From: Gamarada debralockiae
Lineage: Eukaryota > Ascomycota > Leotiomycetes > Helotiales > Hyphodiscaceae
NCBI GenBank assembly: GCA_002803225.1
Contig: NXFV01000853.1
Span: forward strand, 1-43,828
Length of the DNA stretch: 43,828 bases
Direction: 5' to 3'
Made by a program: the position numbers and the translations under genes. Within the stretch, counting starts at the first letter, position 1. Each line of letters opens with the position of its first letter. Below are positions 33,893-43,801 of this stretch, in pieces. The notes beneath the pieces were generated by a model that saw nothing but the letters and a program-made list of their open reading frames with translations, did no database searches and had not been told where the DNA came from.

Positions 33893-34370
33893 ATGCGTTT
33901 CTCAACAGCTGCCTTCTTTGCCATCGGCGCCGTCCTTCCTTCCTTCGACAGCTGCTCTTTGCCATACGGCTACTAAAGAACTGCCGCGGTTCGTTTCCCA
34001 ATTCCCTATCTTTCTCTCACAACCAGTTTCAGGAGTTGTGGGCTGTGGTTCGCCTCCCAACCCTCGCGTCTCCCGAATCAACTTCAGTACTTTGATCATT
34101 CCCACAAGGATCCATGCTGATACTGAGTCGTGAACAGTCATCGGGTCAAGCGACGACGATTGCGCGGGCTACATCAAAAGTGCGCCTAACCAAAGTCGCT
34201 GCGGTATGCCATTCAACCTGGGCTCTGCTGTTGCAGGAGTTGGTGACTCATGCACTCTGTACACATACAACGACTGCACCTCCCAAATCAACATCGACAT
34301 CTCTGCCTGCGGCACTGGTGGCTTTTTGGGTGTCAAATATGGATCTTTCAAGTGCACTAGACCTAACTAA
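33893..34370 (+). pseudogene. small secreted cysteine-rich protein, frame broken at a CCTT repeat
   Basis: The ATG at 33893 encodes a signal-peptide start (MRFSTAAFFAIGAVLP). At CCTTCCTTCCTT the frame runs to a TAA within about 15 codons, but the next frame is open and continues into GVVGCGSPPNPRVSRINF. A 51-nt intron (34087-34137, GTACTT to ACAG) then joins in phase to IIGSSDDDCAGY, CGMPFNLGSAVAGVGDSCTL, NDCTSQINIDISACGTGGFL and FKCTRPN, ending in a TAA at 34370. The mature part carries evenly spaced cysteines as in effector-like or antimicrobial-type secreted proteins. I do not recognise the family. A change of one 4-base unit accounts for the frame break. It may be a pseudogene, an assembly error or a length-polymorphic allele. 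Confidence 0.65.
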
Positions 34371-35047
34371 GCAGTATGAACTGAAATTGTGAGTTTTACC
34401 CCGGAAGTATGTCTTCTCTGCTGAAGTGTGGATAGGCTCTATATTTGATTAGAACAGGGTGAGGGCCTGAATTTTAGAGAGTGACTTTGCGGCTGCAAAG
34501 TGCTTCAAACCTTAGGCAGTCGCACCGTTGACGTTGTTTGGAAACACCCTGTCGTGTCACGATCAGGAAATGACTAAGCAATTTTCAATCCCAGCTAAAG
34601 ACTAAATGAGCCTAGCGTACCGAGTAATCATCCCTTATCTTCGATCGCTTTTGCTTCTCTGTCCTCTTCATTATCTTTTCAATCTCCAAGTTGAACTTCT
34701 CCGCTTTGCTTTGGAACCTTTGCCACCGTCCCTCCAATGCTAATAGTTGAGTATGATGCAGAGGATGAGGCTGAAGGCGACTTCAGCCACAAGCAGAAAC
34801 TGTTAGGTAATAGCCAGTCACGTGTGCGGTTGCGCTGGTCAAAACCCCGCGGAGTTCGCGACGACGCGTCAACAGAAGATGAAGATTTCTTTTGTTTGGA
34901 GTGTCTCTTACGATGCCCTGAATCTGTCTCTTCTCTGAACCCTTTCCCTTTTCTGCCCACTTTTCTCTTCTACTCAGCAGGTGACCGGTGATCGGCTGCT
35001 ACAACCTTCTCCGGGCCCCCGGACTCAAAGAAGGTGGTATATTCAAC
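34371..35047. other. intergenic, promoter of the transporter
   Basis: Overlapping frames at 34679-34991 on both strands are charged and Ser-rich but lack motifs and are probably not coding. Confidence 0.4.
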
Positions 35048-36409
35048 ATGGCAGTCTTATCCTTCTTGAAAGATCCAGCCTCTCCTGCGGGAATAGCTCT
35101 TCGTATCTTCTCCATGCAATGGTTTCTTCTACCCCAGGGCAGTGGAATTATCGCCGTGATACTACATCAGTTGGACTACCAATTCGACGGCCTAATCATC
35201 ATCTCTGAAATATTTTGGGTCTTCACTATCTTTCTATTGGTCCTATTCCTTCTTATATACTTCCTGCGAATTATAATTTTCCCGAAAGAGGTCGCCCATG
35301 CTCTCAGAACGAACATCAACGAGACGGCATGCATGGCAAGCATTTCGATCACGTTCACGTCGATCATCCAGATGATTGCCCTAAATCTTGTCCACGAATG
35401 GGGTTTAGGCTGGGGAACAGCGGGTTATGTTCTCTGGTGGGTCAATGCAGGTATGGCTATCATTTGCAATATCGCCATCCCGTATGTCTTTGTTCGGTAC
35501 CAACCTCCCGGAATCGACGGTCTGTCGCCGGCTGCCAACCTTCCGCTTATCGCAGCACTCACTGCGGCCGCTGGAGGGGGGGTCATTTGTCAATACGGCG
35601 GCCTTACGGATCGAGAACAGGTTCCAGTTATCATCCTCTCATATATTCTCGTTGGCATGGCATTTCCCTTGGCACTCGCTTTTGACACGATATTTCTCGC
35701 TCGTCTGTTCAACGGCAACTCGCCCTTGGGAGTGGAGGCGTATCAGGACATGATCCTGTGTGGACCTTGGGCCCAAGGTAGTTTTGCAATGCAGATTTTG
35801 GGGACGTGCGTAATGAGGGGAAGCTTTGCTGGATACGACAAGGGCCTTTTTCTAACCGCCGATGCAGCCAAATCGGTTGGATATGCGAGCATCCTTGCGG
35901 GACTTGTTGCATGGGGTCAGGGTACATTTTGGTGGGCATTCGCTATCGTCAGAATCCTTCACTCTAGTTTCGATACACGTGGTCATTGGAAAGGTTTGAA
36001 ATTCGGACTGGCTGCTTGGTCTCTTGTGTTCCCATGGGTAAGCGACTTCTTATAATCATCGATCTCTCTTGATGGGATGACTTACGTGTCTTCAAAGGGT
36101 GTCTACACAAATGCGTGTGTTGAATTGGGAAACTTGCTCGATGCCCCAGCATTCAAAATTTGGTCGACCACCCTGGCGACTGTGCTAGTCATTCTCTGGA
36201 TTGTCAACACGATTCTTACAATCCGAGGCGTCTTTATTGGACAACTTCTTGGATTGGAACATGGATGGAGGAAGGATTCGTATAAGCATGACCGAGCGGA
36301 GAAGAGTGAGAATGAGAATGCAGGACATGTCGGCCCCCCAGTAGTTGACAGGGCAGTCGGGGCTCGTTCTCGTCACAGCCAAAGAGGCTTAATCGAACAG
36401 AATCATTGA
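35048..36409 (+). CDS. SSU1/Mae1-type (TDT/SLAC1 family) anion transporter, 433 aa, 2 exons
   Basis: Exons are 35048-36037 and 36098-36409, phase 0, with a 60-nt intron. I start at the ATG of MAVLSFLKDPASPAG because the upstream extension to 34988 lacks an ATG. The product is a polytopic membrane protein with about ten helices. Family features are the first-helix block SMQWFLLPQGSGIIAVILHQ then LDYQFDGL, the second block SITFTSIIQMIALN then GYVLWWVN, HWKGLKFGLAAWSLVFPWGV near the end, and YTNACVELGNLLDAPAFKIW in the second exon. Members of this voltage-dependent anion channel/TDT family export sulfite (SSU1) or transport malate (Mae1). The C-terminal tail is hydrophilic. The substrate is not certain. 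Confidence 0.88.
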
Positions 36410-36618
36410 ATATAACTCAAAATCATCGTCTATAGCTCACTGCTCTCCTTATTCTTTGGGCGCCCTTGCGTTCAACACCATATCCCCACTTCCGACATCG
36501 CCAAGCCACATGACTCATCGCAATTCTCCACATGTTTTCCTCACTCGAGCTTCTACTTCTGCAAACATCGTTTATCTGTTGGGAATCGGCAGCATCCAGC
36601 ACTTCCCGCTTTCAAACA

Positions 36619-37082
36619 ATGGCGAGAAGAAACATTTCCTCAAACTCAAAATTCGAAGCCGAAATCGGCTATTCCCGCGCCGTCGTCACTGGATCCTGGG
36701 TCTTCGTATCAGGAACAACTGGGTGCGCATCATCATTATCAACTTCTATCTTTCCATATGGGACGTGGAGTTGATGTTAAACAGCTATGACTACGCCACT
36801 GGCATCATCTCGCCGTCAATCGTGGACCAAGCAGAGCAAACACTCAAGAACATTGAAGCGGTGCTGAAGGATGCAGGAGCAAGCCTGCAGGACGTCGTGA
36901 GAGTACGATACATTTTGCAGGATGGAAAAGAATTTCCGCTGGTCTGGCCGGTGTTGAAGAAGTACTTCGGGAGTGTTAGACCAGCGGCTACGATGGTGCA
37001 AGGAGAGTTGATGCAGAAGGTCATGAAGATTGAGATTGAGGTCACTGCAAGGAAGGGGGTGGAAGGTAGGGCGAAACTGTAG
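36619..37082 (+). CDS. RidA/YjgF-family protein, 133 aa, 2 exons
   Basis: Exons are 36619-36722 and 36785-37082 (GTGCGC donor, 62-nt intron); phases close. The start ATG is in good context (AACAATGGCG). Family blocks are SRAVVTGSWVFVSGTTGYD, then QAEQTLKNIEAVLKDAGASL, DVVRVRYILQD, and the active-site region SVRPAATMVQ with the conserved Arg and IEIEVTA at the end. RidA proteins hydrolyse reactive enamine/imine intermediates of PLP enzymes. Other fungal members act in varied catabolic routes. Length equals the usual 125-135 residues. Probably a small trimeric cytosolic protein. The transporter gene ends about 210 bases upstream on the same strand. Confidence 0.92.
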
Positions 37083-37619
37083 TTGAGACGGGAGGAGTTG
37101 CTACACAATCAGTTTGCCTTGGTACATATGCATGGAATATCAGCAGCTTACCTGGAAGTCGAGGACTGTAATCCTGATGAACTCCGCAACTGTTTCCGTT
37201 CTCAGGGCCCACTTTTCTCAAAACACCAACTACGCGAACTGAAACTTGCCATCTGCCTCGTTCCTCGCAGCTTTCCAAGAAGATAAATACTCCAGGAGAT
37301 ACCCTGCAGTCGAGAATAGAGTTAAGGTTTAAGTTTCCCGATCAGCCAATGAAAAGCTCAGATCTCGTACCCCTAAACGGGCACTACGGTTGATGGCCTC
37401 AAGGATCGACGGTGGGGAAGCCACAACTACGGTAACTGAATTCTCCCTAAAGCATAGCCGCGAGGAACCAATCGCATCTTGGAATTAGAGAGCAATGCGA
37501 CGATGATTGGTTCTTTTGGATAGGTGGTGAGAAAGTAATGCCACAGTGTAATCCGGAGATACACTGATCGAGGGAGGTACCTCTCACTTGGGCAGACGAT
37601 AAGCGGTTCAGGTATACCG
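37083..37619. other. intergenic, no gene seen
   Basis: 3' flank of the RidA-like gene. No recognisable coding sequence or repeat. Confidence 0.4.
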
Positions 37620-38196
37620 TTGTCGTCCCTTCGCTATGTCATCGCTAATGTGATGATAGTGTGCTTCGCAAGATTGTGCGGGAGGTATGGTCCAACGATA
37701 GAAGACTCATAGCAAATTTGCGGTCACGATGGCGTTGGCTGTATCATCGAAGTCTTGAATACAGCAGGCCAAGAAGAATACAAAGCTCCCCGCGATCAAT
37801 GAATTCGAGACGGCGAAGGTTTTGCTTGGTATATGGTATTGGCAGCCATCGGTCGTTCAATCCTATGCAAAATATCACAATCAAATTACAATGGTAAAGC
37901 GAACCACCACCGCAAATAGGACTTCGAGACATTATGACTGACCTTCAATCATGCTAGTTGGCCATCATTATAGCGAAGATCCGAGTCCGGTGGATCGAAT
38001 TTCTGAGTCGGGTCTTCCTTTGTCTAATGAACTGGATTGCGACTTTATCGAGGCGTTAGCGCAAAATTGTGTCGATGTAGACAAAGTGTTCTTCGACCTT
38101 GTGGAACAATTCGAAGACACAAGGAGCAAAGACGGCAGAGATTGCACCGCTATAGCTTTAATTCGTTCGGGAGCAGGCAAACTGAGTGAGATCTGA
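37620..38196 (+). pseudogene. Ras-like small GTPase pseudogene
   Basis: The frame from about 37686 reads YGPTIEDS, then a TAG, then GCIIEVLNTAGQEEYKAPRD, a TGA where Trp is expected (RDQWIR), and IRDGEGFAWYMVL. These are switch I (YDPTIEDS), switch II (DTAGQEEY) and the RDQWIR..EGF block of Ras. A further frame from 37951 gives MLVGHHYSED in place of LVGNK.D, then SGLPLSNELDCDFIEALAQN and VDVDKVFFDLVEQFEDT, equal to the Ras C-terminal G-domain helix (SA.N..NV..AF.DLV). The P-loop is not preserved upstream. With at least two nonsense codons, frame changes and a lost NKxD motif it cannot make a functional GTPase. Confidence 0.85.
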
Positions 38197-38282
38197 GGTA
38201 ATTTTGGTGTTCCAAAACCCCTCGTTGCTGGCAGGTAACTATAGGGCTGGGATAACAAACTCTGGAGGTCTCAGAAAACAAG

Positions 38283-39286
38283 CTATTTCTTCTCCCTCGA
38301 TTTCATAATCTTGGCTAGATCATTCAACCCACTCACGCCACCAGCTACCAAGTCGACAACTCGCGGACCAAAGAACCAAGCCAATGCAGAGATTATTCGA
38401 GCGATAGAAACCATAGATCTTCGTACAACACAGTTGAAGGATTTGCTTTAGTGAGTTTTCGGTACAAAGTCGCGGCGAACTCGGCAGCAAGGGTTCTTTT
38501 GCCTCCTTCCGCTACCATCAAAGCTTCCGCTTTCTCCTTGATGGGGAAATAGAGGGAAGTGTCTGGCAGGACCACAGGGCTGTTCTCGTGGACGTGCGTT
38601 GCAACAAGACCAGTGGTAACCTTGCTCGCATCATTTGTACGTCAGCATTGTCTGTTGAGGGAGAGACATTGAGGTAACAATGCAGAGGGCCACCTAACAT
38701 GTACCACTTTTAAGCCAAGTGGCTCCATTTCTTGCCTCATGGCGTGACTCAGATACTCGACGTCGATTTTCGAACCATTGTAGAAGCTCGAATACGGGCC
38801 AGCCATGAGTGCCGCCATGGAGCCAATGTTGACAATAGTTCCTTTACTTTGGAGAAGAAGTGGCGCAGAATGCTGAGTCACCGAAAGTAATCCAAAGACG
38901 TTGATGTCAAACAACTTCTTCACATCATCAATATTTGTATCAAAGATGGTGGCGGTGTACGCTGTGACGCCGTCAGTTTCTCTCAATGTCTTGATTGGAA
39001 AGGCTACACAGAAAAACATACACATTCCAGCATTGTTGATCAGCATATTCAAGGTTCCATTTGTCGTGTTTCTAATATTTTTGACCGCGCTTCTGATCGT
39101 TTCTTCATTCGTGACATCAAGCTCCAGAATCTCGCAATCCAGCTCCTTCAGATGTTGAACTTTGTTCAAACTCCGAGCTGTCGCAAAGACAAGCAAGCCC
39201 TTTCTATGAAATTCAGCCACAAGAGCGTCCCCGATACCACCAGCACTGCATCCAGTGATGAGAACAGATTTCTGATTTGATGCCAT
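38283..39286 (-). CDS. short-chain dehydrogenase (AYR1-like), 3 exons, C-terminus shifted
   Basis: Exons are 39286-39022, 38961-38699 and 38620-38393 (251 aa as read). It starts MASNQKSVLITGCSAGGIGD with the TGxxxGxG cofactor loop, then LELDVTNEE, NNAGM, and the catalytic Ser and YxxxK (NIGSMAALM then SSFYNGSKIDV). It resembles fungal 1-acyl-dihydroxyacetone-phosphate reductase-type SDRs. The annotated frame stops at 38393 (EDLWFLSLE). The neighbouring frame then reads SMVSIARIISALAWFFGPRV then VDLVAGGVSGLNDLAKIM and ends at 38283. That looks like the hydrophobic C-terminal tail normal for this group, so a one-base indel near 38410 probably truncated the tail. Catalytic domain intact; membrane anchoring possibly lost. 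Confidence 0.8.
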
Positions 39287-39838
39287 ACTTGACTTCGTTA
39301 GAAATGCTTTAAAAATGTGGAAAAGAAAGAATGAAGGGACAGCCTTCAAATATTGATGCTTATGGTATGCTCGACTACGATTCTCTACTATTGGTTGCCA
39401 GCAACCGACCTCAGCGAGCTGGGGTTATTTAGGGATGCCAGCATTGTGTTGTGGGCTACCAGGTATTTAAGCTCGTACTCCAAGCCAATCGGATGGTCCA
39501 GGTCGTGTTTTAACAGCGAATAGATACCCCCTATTTGTGAATTTAAGACTGTGCTTCTAAATGGCTGAACAAAGCTTAGGCCTGAGATTTTCTGTTTCCA
39601 TCTCATTCAGCATCCGAATGCACAGAATATGAAGAGAAAACATCTGTCGGTCAAGCGAGAGCAACTGTGCAGCTTTGATCGGCATCAATTTTGGCAGAGA
39701 TGGCTTCAAGTAAGCCAATGTAACCACGCAGCGGCGTGTAAAAGTAGTTATTCTATTCTTGTACTAGCAGAGGTAGAGATAGCTTCCTTGCGAAAGTGCA
39801 ACACGCTGTGTCGCATGAGTAGAGAATCTAAATCCCAT
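39287..39838. other. intergenic, no gene seen
   Basis: 5' flank of the SDR and 3' flank of the ABM-like gene. No recognisable coding sequence. Confidence 0.4.
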
Positions 39839-40570
39839 CTAGTAAGTCTGCATCTTTACCATAACGCTCTTGACGGTCCCAAAGCTCTCCCACTTCTGCT
39901 TAGCAGCAACAACTTTCGGGTCAACAAGTGCCTTGCCAGCTTCCTATACAATCACCATCAGCAAAGTCCTCTCTCCAAGCCCCCTCGGAAAAATAAATAG
40001 AAAAAGAAAAAGAAAACTCACCTCCAAACTATCCCAACCAATCAGTCCCAACCCCACCTTCTCCCCTTCTCCAACACTCACACCGCCCCAAGTCTCCTTT
40101 CCCAGGTCCGCCGCAAGCGACTTCCAAGCCTCCTTAATCTCAGGACCCTTACTCTCATCACTCAGTGTGATGCGGGAGAACTGCGTGTAGTTCTTCGGCT
40201 TAGGATCACTTGGGAAGTCATCGACTTCGAACAGGGCCGTGATGGCAGGACCGGCGGCTTTAGCTTCGTATTTTGCAATGCTATCTTTGACAAAGTCGCT
40301 GGCGGAGAAAGCGGCATGGTCATCGATCGTTGCGAAGGCTGGCAATGATTAGTTTGAAGCAAGGGGTGGAAAGGGACGGTGTTTACCGAGACATTGCAGG
40401 AATTGAAATTCAGTTACTGCTTGACCGTCTTCTCCGACGATGGGACCAGCAGATACGCCCAGAACAGTTGGTTGAGCTTTCGTTGCTGCAGCGATGTTGG
40501 GCCAATGTGCGAGGAACTCATCCTTGGAGTCGGCTGGGATTTGGGGAATGATGATTGCGAGGAAAGGCAT
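39839..40570 (-). CDS. ABM/dimeric alpha-beta-barrel-like protein, 201 aa, 3 exons
   Basis: Exons are 40570-40387, 40338-40022 and 39943-39839; introns are 48 and 78 nt and all phases close. The protein begins MPFLAIIIPQIPADSKDEFL, then HWPNIAAATKAQPTVLGVSA and TEFQFLQCLAFATIDDHAAF. A second half has FEVDDFPSDPKPK and GVSVGEGEKVGLGLIGWDSL. The two-part strand-helix-strand layout suggests a duplicated antibiotic-biosynthesis-monooxygenase (ferredoxin-like) fold, as in many uncharacterised fungal proteins of this size. This fold call is an inference. No signal peptide is seen. The second intron is pyrimidine-rich next to the donor (TTTTCTTTTTCTTTTTC). Confidence 0.75.
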
Positions 40571-41097
40571 TTTCAGCTATTTTGATGATTGAAATATTTG
40601 AAAGCAACTGGGAGTTTGAAGAACTTCGAATGATGTTGTTATCGTGTTTGAGCAAGTATGAATTGGGAAATGAGGGACATCTAAGGATTTATATATTTCC
40701 ATCCTGCACAAAATACCGGATAGCTTCGCCAGCGACTCCGAATTATCAGCATCTTGCATAATGTCTTGTTCGCTTCATGGGATGGTTGACTTCGTGTGAA
40801 GCAAAGCGATCTCGCGTTCGAATCGAGTACGACGACTTTTGTGGGTTCTGTCACGTGACTTCAATTTGTGTACTTTCCGGAGCCTCCGTCGCACAATCTG
40901 TGATTGGCACAAAGACAAAATAGCATTGCATTGTATCTCAAATTGAATATGGAGTAGGATGGATGGAAATTCGGGGAGCCAAAGGCGCCGGCATCCGCCC
41001 CCCACGCCCAATTTGACTTTCGGATCGGGACTTACCAAGTCGCTCCGCCCCGAAAATACGCGCGGCTGCATTGAGAGATGGAACTTGGGGTATCGTA
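40571..41097. other. intergenic, no gene seen
   Basis: 5' flank of the ABM-like gene. A TTCGAATC word near 40817 resembles a tRNA B-box, but no tRNA arms surround it. Confidence 0.4.
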
Positions 41098-41724
41098 TTA
41101 GGCAGAAATAATCAGCTTGATTATTCCTCTGATTATTATTTTGATTATTTTAATCTAACACTTCTCTTGATTCTTTTTTGAGAAAATAATCAGAACGAAG
41201 TGTTAGGCCCTGTTTGGTAGAAATTATCAGCCTGATTATTTCTCTCATTATTATTTTGATTATTTTTATCAAACACCTCTCTTGATTATTTTTTCTAGAA
41301 ATAATCTGATTATTTTCACTCATACAAAATCCAAATGCTGGTCCCGACTACTTATTTTTAAAAATAATCAGAAAAACATGTACCTTTTCCTCTATTCCTT
41401 AGTATAGTTAAAATATAGAAAAATAACTTATAAAATTTTACTTGATTATATGAGTGATAATACTATATAAACTAATAGTATAGCATATAAATATAAGAAT
41501 ATAAGGCGTTTTATAACATAACTGATCAAAATAGATAATAAAGCAAATGTACTAACTTTTGATGTTCTTTGAGATGCACAAGCCAACTAAGCTCAAATAA
41601 TCAGAAAAATAATCAAAATAATCAAAGGAATAATCAGGGTGTTGATTATTTTTACCAAACAGGGCCTTAGATTAAATAATCAGAGGAATAATCAGGCTGA
41701 TTATGTCTACCGATCAGGGCCTTA
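41098..41724. mobile_element. Tourist/PIF-Harbinger-type MITE (outer copy) interrupted by a second copy
   Basis: The outer element spans 41101-41721 with TTA at 41098-41100 and again at 41722-41724. Its arms (AGAAATAATCAGCTTGATTA at left; AATAATCAGGCTGATTATGT then ATCAGGGCC at right) are inverted repeats of one another. The left end seems to have lost part of the CCCTGTTTGGT motif. Removing the inner element and one TTA restores a continuous inverted repeat (AATCTAACACTTC against GAAGTGTTAGATT). It is about 157 bp and non-coding. Confidence 0.85.
41206..41666. mobile_element. inner Tourist-type MITE, 461 bp
   Basis: It starts GGCCCTGTTTGGTAGAAATT and ends with the complement (TTTTTACCAAACAGGGCC). 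TTA target duplications lie at 41203-41205 and 41667-41669. GGCCCTGTTTGG ends with a 3-bp TTA duplication are the hallmark of PIF/Harbinger (Tourist) elements. The centre (41400-41530) is extremely AT-rich and has no coding capacity, so the element is non-autonomous. Confidence 0.9.
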
Positions 41725-41962
41725 TAAATCAGTTAGTACAGTAGTTTATTGAATTTGAGACTGTACCGCTCTCTTGGTTATCATGCCATAAAGACCCACC
41801 TGGGTCTGGAACATCTCGTTTGCGGTTATGAAAACCTGATCTTGATGCCCTTGCTTAGAAGAAGACTCTTAGGAGACGAACGTAAAAGCTATTGGATTGA
41901 TTTATGAACAGCTATCGAAAGACTGGTATGCACGATGTTAGCTTTTCTTCTTTAAGCTGTAT

Positions 41963-43076
41963 TCAACGGAAGCTGCCTCTCTTCGCATCGACCAGCACTG
42001 GTTTGAATTCTCCAACAACGTAGTTCGACTTTCTCATCCACTCCTCCAATGTCTTGCCTCTTTCAGGCAAAATCCTATTCAGTAACTCGTAGTCCCTAGT
42101 AGCCGGATTGGACCGAAAGACATTGAAGAAGCCACTGAAGTTCTGGCCAGCAGTCATGATAATGCTGTCCGATCTATCCGTTCCGTGCGCAAGCTTCATG
42201 TTCGGATCAAAGTTTCACTTGCCGCTAGCAGAGTATTCCTCTGCGGTCAAAAATACTGCTTTCGCAGGTTCACCAGTGACACGCTGGAATACTTCAACCA
42301 TATCCTTCAAGCTCACTTGGCGGGGAGATTCTCGCCGCTGGATTCGGAAGGGCTGTCGAAGATCCAACAAGCGTATTTGCCCAAATCATCGAGGTGAATC
42401 ATGGGAGCTGCCCCGTTCCCGAGTGGAACTGAGAAAACATAGACTCCAGTTTTATCCTTGTGAGGGTTCCAACCGCCACCACCTTGAAGCATCTCGATGT
42501 AGGAGCAGCTCGAAAGAACTGACCAAGCCATGGGTGTTGTGGGTTGAGATTTCAGATACTCTGGTTGCAGAATCAGCACAAGTCGAGAAATAGAGCTATC
42601 GAAACTCACCCGTCACTTTGTTTTTCCCATCCAAGTGACCACAACGATGCTTCTGGGCAAAGCCACCGAGCTTCGAGCCGTAGTCCACGCCACCCCAGAC
42701 AAAGTGTTGGAGACTATGTTGGAAAGCAAGCTCATACATGCGAATTCCCTAGTAAATTCGGCTTTCTCTCCGATGGCAAAGCCATTCGTATTAGCGAAAG
42801 CAAGCTGGACACCTTAGAATGCCTTCTGGAGATCTGCTTTGTTGTAGCAATCTCCCTTGAAGAGCGTCACGTTTGGAAGTTCGGCCAAAACTTTGGCCTC
42901 TGCACTTTCGGGGCTTCTGGTCATGCTTCGGACTGCATATTTGCCATCTTAAGTGAGTGCTGCGGCTACGTTAGCGGATATATACGATTCGAGATTGATG
43001 GACTTCCTTGAATGACGGGAACGCCTTGAGCTCCGGTGCCCCCAATGACGAGGACTCTCTGCTGTGATTGGGCCAT
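41963..43076 (-). pseudogene. NmrA-like (atypical SDR) pseudogene
   Basis: It begins at 43076 with MAQSQQRVLVIGGTGAQGVP (GGTGAQG cofactor loop of NmrA-like proteins). An intron-like gap follows that ends in TTAAG but begins GAAGTC instead of GT, then DGKYAVRSMTRSPESAEAKV, KGDCYNKADL and KAF followed by a TAA in frame. After a frame change it reads LQHFVWGGVDYGSKLGGFAQ, then a good intron (GTGAGT to CCAG) and TPMAWSVLSSCSYIEMLQGG and PMIHLDDLGKYACWIFD. A one-base loss after LPAK shifts the frame. Then come LKDMVEVFQRVTGEPAKAVF, a TGA where Trp is expected, and the normal C-terminus to 41963. With at least four lesions it is a decayed copy of a full-length gene of about 330 codons. Confidence 0.85.
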
Positions 43077-43801
43077 GGTTTGTGATTGAAAACAAAAGGA
43101 AGAGTAGATGGTGGTTGAGATATCCATAAAAGTGGAGATTAAGAGAATTTATACTTCAGAAACAGACGATATCAGTTCCGGTCGGTAAGCCTGAAATGGC
43201 AAGAGCTAAAGTCCCCAGTTCTTCCAAAATAAGACAATGGAGACATTTTCTAATCAGTCTCACCATCCAAAGCTGATGCTACCGGTACAGAGTCATTACG
43301 AGTCGGCGCAGAATCGAAGCGTTCGGGCTTAGATGCTCATATTCCCAAACTTTAAGGAAGAGTCGGCAAACCACGATAGTGGCCCAGAGAGGGTTTCGAG
43401 TCAACGCCCTACATTTCTTTCCACGTTGATGAAATATACCGGATTTAGAGCTGAATGGAACAGTATGCTAGGGTTTTTGGTCGCCATGAATACTAATCAT
43501 CAGGAATTTTGTTAAAATGTTTTGAAATTATTGAATGTTCAGTAATCCTAATGGAAGCCACATCGAGAGAAGCGGGGAAGGAAACGTATTATTCGTCCGA
43601 TGACGGCACGGATAGTAAAACATTGCAATTCGATGAAAAGCCAAGTTTGCATCTGGAGTGCGCAATGCGCATTTATTCTTACTAGGATGCTATCCCCTCT
43701 CACGCCTTTCACACCCCAGCAGATGCATATCAACCCCGGGGTCGGCGTGAGAGCGAGAGATTGGGTGGGGTATTGAGAAGCAGAACGGCGAAATAGAGTT
43801 T
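43077..43801. other. intergenic, no gene seen
   Basis: No recognisable coding sequence or repeat on either strand. Confidence 0.4.

Noticed and set aside
34679..34991. overlapping charged frames upstream of the transporter
   Set aside because: No conserved motif on either strand; probably 5' flank.
37686..38196. RIP as the cause of the stops in the Ras and NmrA pseudogenes
   Set aside because: TGG to TGA is not the CpA-context change expected of RIP, and the copies are not AT-shifted like the 4.9-7 kb region; ordinary decay fits better.
40800..40840. possible tRNA B-box (GTTCGAATC)
   Set aside because: No acceptor stem, anticodon arm or matching A-box around it.
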